Assembly: GCA_040220135.1 (NCBI GenBank)
Contig: JAVJTT010000009.1
Location: forward strand, 369,152 to 433,151
Reading direction: 5' to 3'
Length of the DNA: 64,000 bases
From: CAJXMH01 sp040220135
Lineage (GTDB): Bacteria; Bacteroidota; Bacteroidia; Flavobacteriales_E; Vicingaceae
Under the pieces are notes generated by a model. It had not been told where the DNA came from. It worked only from the letters and a program-made list of their open reading frames with translations, and searched no databases. Below, piece by piece: positions 62,001-64,000 of this stretch; position 1 is the stretch's first letter, and every line of letters begins with the position of its first letter. Position numbers and translations under genes: made by a program.

Positions 62001-64000
62001 CCATCGGTTTTTAGGATCCAGTCTGAATCTCCGTCGGCAGTTGGGAAAGCATAGGCATTATTGATTCTCAGTGAATCGATAAAGCTTACTCCTTCTGCAA
62101 AGAGGTCATTTTCTATTTTTACATTTCCATCGGCAAAATAGCCGGCCCAGTTGGTACCTAAGCCACTTGATTTACCGTATACGCCAATGTTTTCAGAAGT
62201 TGAAGTACCTAAGGCTTCACCGTAAACTCCATAATTGGTTAAGCTTGCTCCTTGGCCTTTTCCAAACGAACCATAATTGATGGTTGAAGCTCCTCTTGCT
62301 ACGGCATGAGAACCATAACTGTTGGCGGCTTGTGCGGTAGAAACTCCTTCTAAGGCAAAGGCACTTGAACTGCCTCCACTTATCCCTTGAACCTCTGCTT
62401 TTACAGCGATTCTACCATCATCAGAAGAGTTTTGAGTCACGCTGATTCCACTTTCAGCATTTGACTCCTCTATCGTCACTCTGGCATCAGAGTCCGGCGC
62501 GCTTCCTAAACCTAAATGACCATCATTGTCGATCAAGATTCCTTCATCATCTCCATCAGCACTGATATAATGTCCGTTCGTTTTTAAGTTAGAGTCTAAT
62601 TGATGATTTCCAAGATCATCGCCAATTGCAAGGCTGCTTAAATCTTCAGTAATAGTGCCTCCGGCATCGGTTATTTCTAAAGTAGTGCCATTAAGCGTTA
62701 GGGCTGTGTTTAATTCATTGCTTGCATCTGCATCAGCATCATCAATATTAACGGTTCCTCCTCCGTTGCTTAAGGTAAGATCACTACCTGACCGAGAAAT
62801 ACTTTGTAGCTCATTTACTTCACTTGAATCTTTATAGGCTCCCGCATTTAAAGTGGTGATGGAATTTCTTATGTCATTGGCCGTATCTATTAAAGCACCC
62901 CTAATCTGAGAAGCTGTATCAATTACAGAAGTGGTATCGGCAAAAATGCTTAGGTCTTCAGTGAGGGTTCCTCCAGCATCAGTAAGCTCCAAGTCCTTGC
63001 CATTTAACTCTAAGGTTGTGTTTAATTCGTTGGTCGCATCTAAGTCCCCATCTGCTATAAGGTGGCCTTCTAACAACAAACTGTCAGCTTTAATCCTTGA
63101 ATCGTTGTTGGCAATACTCAGTTGATTGGCGCCAATTAATCCTTGGTTATTGAGAATGTCATTAGAGTTTTGCATCGCAACTCCATTAATAGTGATGATA
63201 TCGGATTCATTCTGACTAATTCGACTGTCTTGTGATAGAATAGCACTTTCGTTATTGGCAATTAAGCCCAATAATGAATCGCGCTCTTGTGCTCCTAAAC
63301 TATCCAAGGACAGACGTGCAGTTTCTAATCCATTCTCGAAGATCACTAAGCTGTCATCTTCGATCGTCATATTGGTGATCAATTCATTAGTTGCACTTGA
63401 GTCTTTGTAAGCGCCCGCATTTAATATGCTGATGGAGTTGCGGATGTCTTGTGCGGTATCTACCAAGGCAGCTCGTACGTTGCTCGTTGAGTCTAAAATC
63501 CCCGTCACATTGTTTGAGATGTTACCCTGATTCGTAGTAATCAAACCGAGTAGAGAGTCCCGCTCTTGATTGCCCAAGCTATCCAAGGACAGACGTGCAG
63601 TTTCTAATCCATTCTCGAAGATCACTAAGCTGTCATCTTCGATCGTCATATTGGTGATCAATTCATTAGTTGCACTTGAGTCTTTGTAAGCGCCCGCATT
63701 TAATGTGCTGATGGAGTTGCGGATGTCGCCGATGTAAGCGCCTTTGCCGCCATCGATCAAAATCGAGTCTTGGGTCGCCGTTAAGAATTGATCGTCAGTG
63801 TCAAGCGTATCGATTCTATCTCGGAGCATGGCCGTACTGTCTCGTAAATTGCCGGCTAAAGTGGTGTCCCCTTCATAACGTAGTAGACTGTCGACATCAA
63901 TTCTACTTAGTAAACTGTTGGTCGAGTCAACGATTCCATCTGCATTCGCTGATACACTGTCGCGGATGTCGCCGATGTAAGCGCCTTTGCCGCCATCGAT
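56045..64000 (-). CDS. Giant fibre-like surface protein (5' end outside the window)
   Basis: At least 2651 residues; the frame is open to the edge, so ATG 63829 is probably internal. The N-terminal part seen is coiled-coil-like and repetitive (ELITNMTIEDDSLVIFENG, LQDLSINGANDSLLLSNGDG). The body contains YadA-head-like repeats (NTAIGQRAMENGNDGDF) and the YIENSNSTTPLIYGDF module three times. The last 110 residues are a Cys-containing lectin-like tip (CPANMTNIAGRICIENDQRA, GYKLPSWAEWYGAL, YRCILILK), resembling the FGE/Lcl fold. No sorting domain or S74 domain is seen at the end. I expect a long trimeric or filamentous adhesin. Confidence 0.75.
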   Translation of the reverse strand: MDGGKGAYIGDIRDSVSANADGIVDSTNSLLSRIDVDSLLRYEGDTTLAGNLRDSTAMLRDRIDTLDTDDQFLTATQDSILIDGGKGAYIGDIRNSISTLNAGAYKDSSATNELITNMTIEDDSLVIFENGLETARLSLDSLGNQERDSLLGLITTNQGNISNNVTGILDSTSNVRAALVDTAQDIRNSISILNAGAYKDSSATNELITNMTIEDDSLVIFENGLETARLSLDSLGAQERDSLLGLIANNESAILSQDSRISQNESDIITINGVAMQNSNDILNNQGLIGANQLSIANNDSRIKADSLLLEGHLIADGDLDATNELNTTLELNGKDLELTDAGGTLTEDLSIFADTTSVIDTASQIRGALIDTANDIRNSITTLNAGAYKDSSEVNELQSISRSGSDLTLSNGGGTVNIDDADADASNELNTALTLNGTTLEITDAGGTITEDLSSLAIGDDLGNHQLDSNLKTNGHYISADGDDEGILIDNDGHLGLGSAPDSDARVTIEESNAESGISVTQNSSDDGRIAVKAEVQGISGGSSSAFALEGVSTAQAANSYGSHAVARGASTINYGSFGKGQGASLTNYGVYGEALGTSTSENIGVYGKSSGLGTNWAGYFADGNVKIENDLFAEGVSFIDSLRINNAYAFPTADGDSDWILKTDGAGQLDFVPISSLVSGDNLGNHTLDSNLRTAGNFISADGDDEGIRIDSAGRVSIGGFKSSGERFSVIDTLQQTNGGYIASLFYSKGTNSSTAFQRAIASGIQGSAGSNEGIFSHSYGVSTGTNLGVIGRADSGIVNIGVEGYVDNLLSNNGNRGVSGTVNANGLNNYGLYGSSFGNNTKNNIGVYGNAENGATNWAGYFDQGDVFITDTLRLNNPFTLTDGAVNGFVLATNANGVATWQDPNSLVFDSDQQNLGSASSGPTRFITITSGTGTSIDIRDNDSDASNELQNLSINGANDSLLLSNGDGVPLSSINTAIDTFSIIRTADSSAYMSVSNSNEADIALDDTVFFKFSKNKLEFLETFSTIIGRDAAVNYQSFRNTEFTAIGFQALRNNTTGSGNLAIGTGGVLMNNTTGTENTAVGHINMRQNTGGNRNSAFGTGAMDFYFNGDENTAIGQRAMENGNDGDFNTAIGGRALNINGAGDNNVAVGYGAGHSSNGGSNNVFLGFNAGFNETTSDKLYIENSNSTTPLIYGDFAEDSLVFNGKLFLDSAKDGSGYTFPGLRGTNGQVLTSDGAGNAIWQDASTGTDNQTLSLSGSGNGTLNISNGNRIFLPDSSNTNEIQTLSNVGSTYTLSDGGGSFSTDDADADNTNEAQTLSKTGSTVTLTQANGAGGGTFTDSALTSTQVLGFVAADGYLKTEVDGSVTNELQDLSINGASDSLLLSNGDGVKLSDIVSADTLDIIQANDSNFLTIKPSGVDIAFNNDRAYHFNDNGMYFDGKNIFISQGLGVSGTGPLNNTTIGNDAFGSATANTNRNTSVGVNTLSNLTDGGGNAAIGERSLQFLQTGNTNVAIGSAAGGGTTLGSNNVLIGHDAGRGISEIDNSIIIGQGIQGTMPYTSISNVIKIGEQAGVNDSTDNRLYIDNLIYGELDNEILQINGAFRTSFSGGDTLSYPTLDGTTDQILKTDGSGNLSFVDVSSLVSGDNLGNHTLDSNLRLNGSYISNDGDDEGISIANDGLVTISNDAIINGITVGKGNNSLSENTAVGNRALESINTGNANVAIGLSAGQLLTNGIQNTTVGSYAMQNNTIGNLNSSFGYRSLYDLQSGDQNTAMGFHSGHSIRSGSFNVLLGAYAGDASADNQIGVVKIGYRSGSQDTTDNKLYIENSNSNTPLIYGNFADDSLKIYGTLSVDSAKDGSGYTFPGADGTNGQVLQTDGSGNVSWSAVSGGGASAAIEDADGDTKIQVEESADEDIIRFDVGGREHFRMRNKGRLDVLNNGKSVFIGENAGLDDVHSALVDNHGVFVGYQAGENNTFGDDNVFIGSEAGQINSTGSWNTFIGKSAGNQSNGWGNTYIGHESGLNSTGSSNVFIGKESGRNESGSNKLYIENSNGSSPLIYGDFAKDSLVFNGKLFLDSAKDGSGYAFPGADGTNGQVLQTDGSGQLSFVDASTVVSSVDTAWNYEAYNDLKLNDNFLSNDGDSEGIRISDDGNVTVEKAADSRLTLFNNAGQSEFNLYAFGTGLSSGSEINFHKATGTHGTNSTVADNDQIFEINSSNFVSGSGYVTFPLIRAEIDGNVIGTNVPTSLAFTTRKEGGGQGASMYLRSNGNVGIGSAAFDPDSTLTVDGGIEADYIRLIGGATNGYILGSDGNGNATWQDPSTLFAGDGNGIYSGGGTLSGGTTVNLSNQTLNFNSGLSGVFQVSLSGVNSDFFVKGSLPTDDYFTVDGVNGRVGINTENPQAQLHVAGNSRFDGTINTNNQWVSGDGDAEGINIDNNGNVGIGTTSSGAMLEVNDVNNNYTARFVNTAVTSVTYGVYAEAIGVGSGTNHGLYATASGGISGNYAAVFDQGKVQINDTLVIPTGAGNGKVLTSDPTGKAYWSTVDTAVCPANMTNIAGRICIENDQRAATDWFAAASGCAADGYKLPSWAEWYGALDNAAVNDETNDWEWVDDGTSNTARKAGNGSLKASANDDPDSGSAAYRCILILK
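63301..63448 (-). repeat. 148-nt near-identical direct repeat, copy 1
   Basis: Identical to 63580-63727 except for one base that I could find (A against G in AATATGCTG). It lies inside the giant protein gene and encodes TARLSLDSLG-type and ELITNMTIEDD segments. Confidence 0.85.
63580..63727 (-). repeat. 148-nt near-identical direct repeat, copy 2
   Basis: Second copy, 279 nt from the first. A further repeat, GATGTCGCCGATGTAAGC and following bases, occurs at 63723 and again at 63965, running out of the window, so the array continues. Confidence 0.8.

Noticed and set aside
45975..63829. Diversity-generating retroelement: lectin-like tip domains plus an Avd-like four-helix-bundle gene nearby
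   Set aside because: No reverse transcriptase gene and no template/variable repeat pair are visible, and the four-helix gene is broken and of a type common outside such elements.
49726..64000. A prophage tail module (S74 tail-fibre domains)
   Set aside because: There are no capsid, terminase, baseplate or integrase genes. The proteins have Sec signal peptides and lie beside PorP and PorE, so they are surface proteins.

Overview
The window comes from a marine-type member of the Bacteroidota, most likely a flavobacterium-like lineage. The evidence is low GC, several promoters fitting the Bacteroidota pattern (TTTG or TTG, then 19-20 nt, then TAnnTTTG), type IX secretion (T9SS) proteins of the PorP/SprF and PorE type, gliding-type C-terminal sorting domains (CHU_C), a YpdA-family reductase and a sigma-54 gene just after asnS. 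The genus cannot be told from this sequence.

Left part, 1-28 kb, is mostly housekeeping. It holds the tail of an unknown gene, lepA, a large CHU_C surface protein, metF, and a minus-strand run mqnC - CHU_C protein - ribE. Next come pdxA, yceD, rpmF, fabH, accB and accC (vitamin B6, ribosome and fatty-acid initiation), a tetR-tolC-hlyD-acrB efflux operon, asnS, rpoN, a PAP2-like membrane protein, yraN and an LD-carboxypeptidase. At 28.07 kb there is a tRNA with a CAT anticodon. The last 16 bases of its tail recur twice downstream, each copy next to a REP-like palindromic element.

Middle part, 28-40 kb, holds an unknown lipoprotein, a TPR-methyltransferase fusion resembling arginine methyltransferases, ypdA, and a divergent pair. 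That pair is cysteine dioxygenase and a PLP decarboxylase of the glutamate/cysteine-sulfinate family. Together they would turn cysteine into hypotaurine, and they share a palindrome lying over both promoters. A sodium/solute symporter, a HAD phosphatase, methylmalonyl-CoA epimerase, a small secreted protein and an adenylate-cyclase/HD-domain fusion follow.

Right part, 40-64 kb, is one long minus-strand, tightly packed gene set. Read in the direction of transcription it runs: a giant fibre-like protein (at least 2651 residues, 5' end outside the window), two peptidase-S74 'tail-fibre' proteins with YadA-head-like repeats, a beta-propeller-repeat protein ending in a lectin-like domain, a small CHU_C protein, a broken four-helix-bundle gene, PorP/SprF and a PorE-like OmpA protein. 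Four junctions overlap as TAATG or by 8 nt. I read this as a surface-fibre system coupled to its own T9SS outer-membrane parts. It is the most interesting locus here. Around almost every junction of this set lie seven-base-periodic DNA arrays, and in several genes these arrays encode the signal peptide itself.
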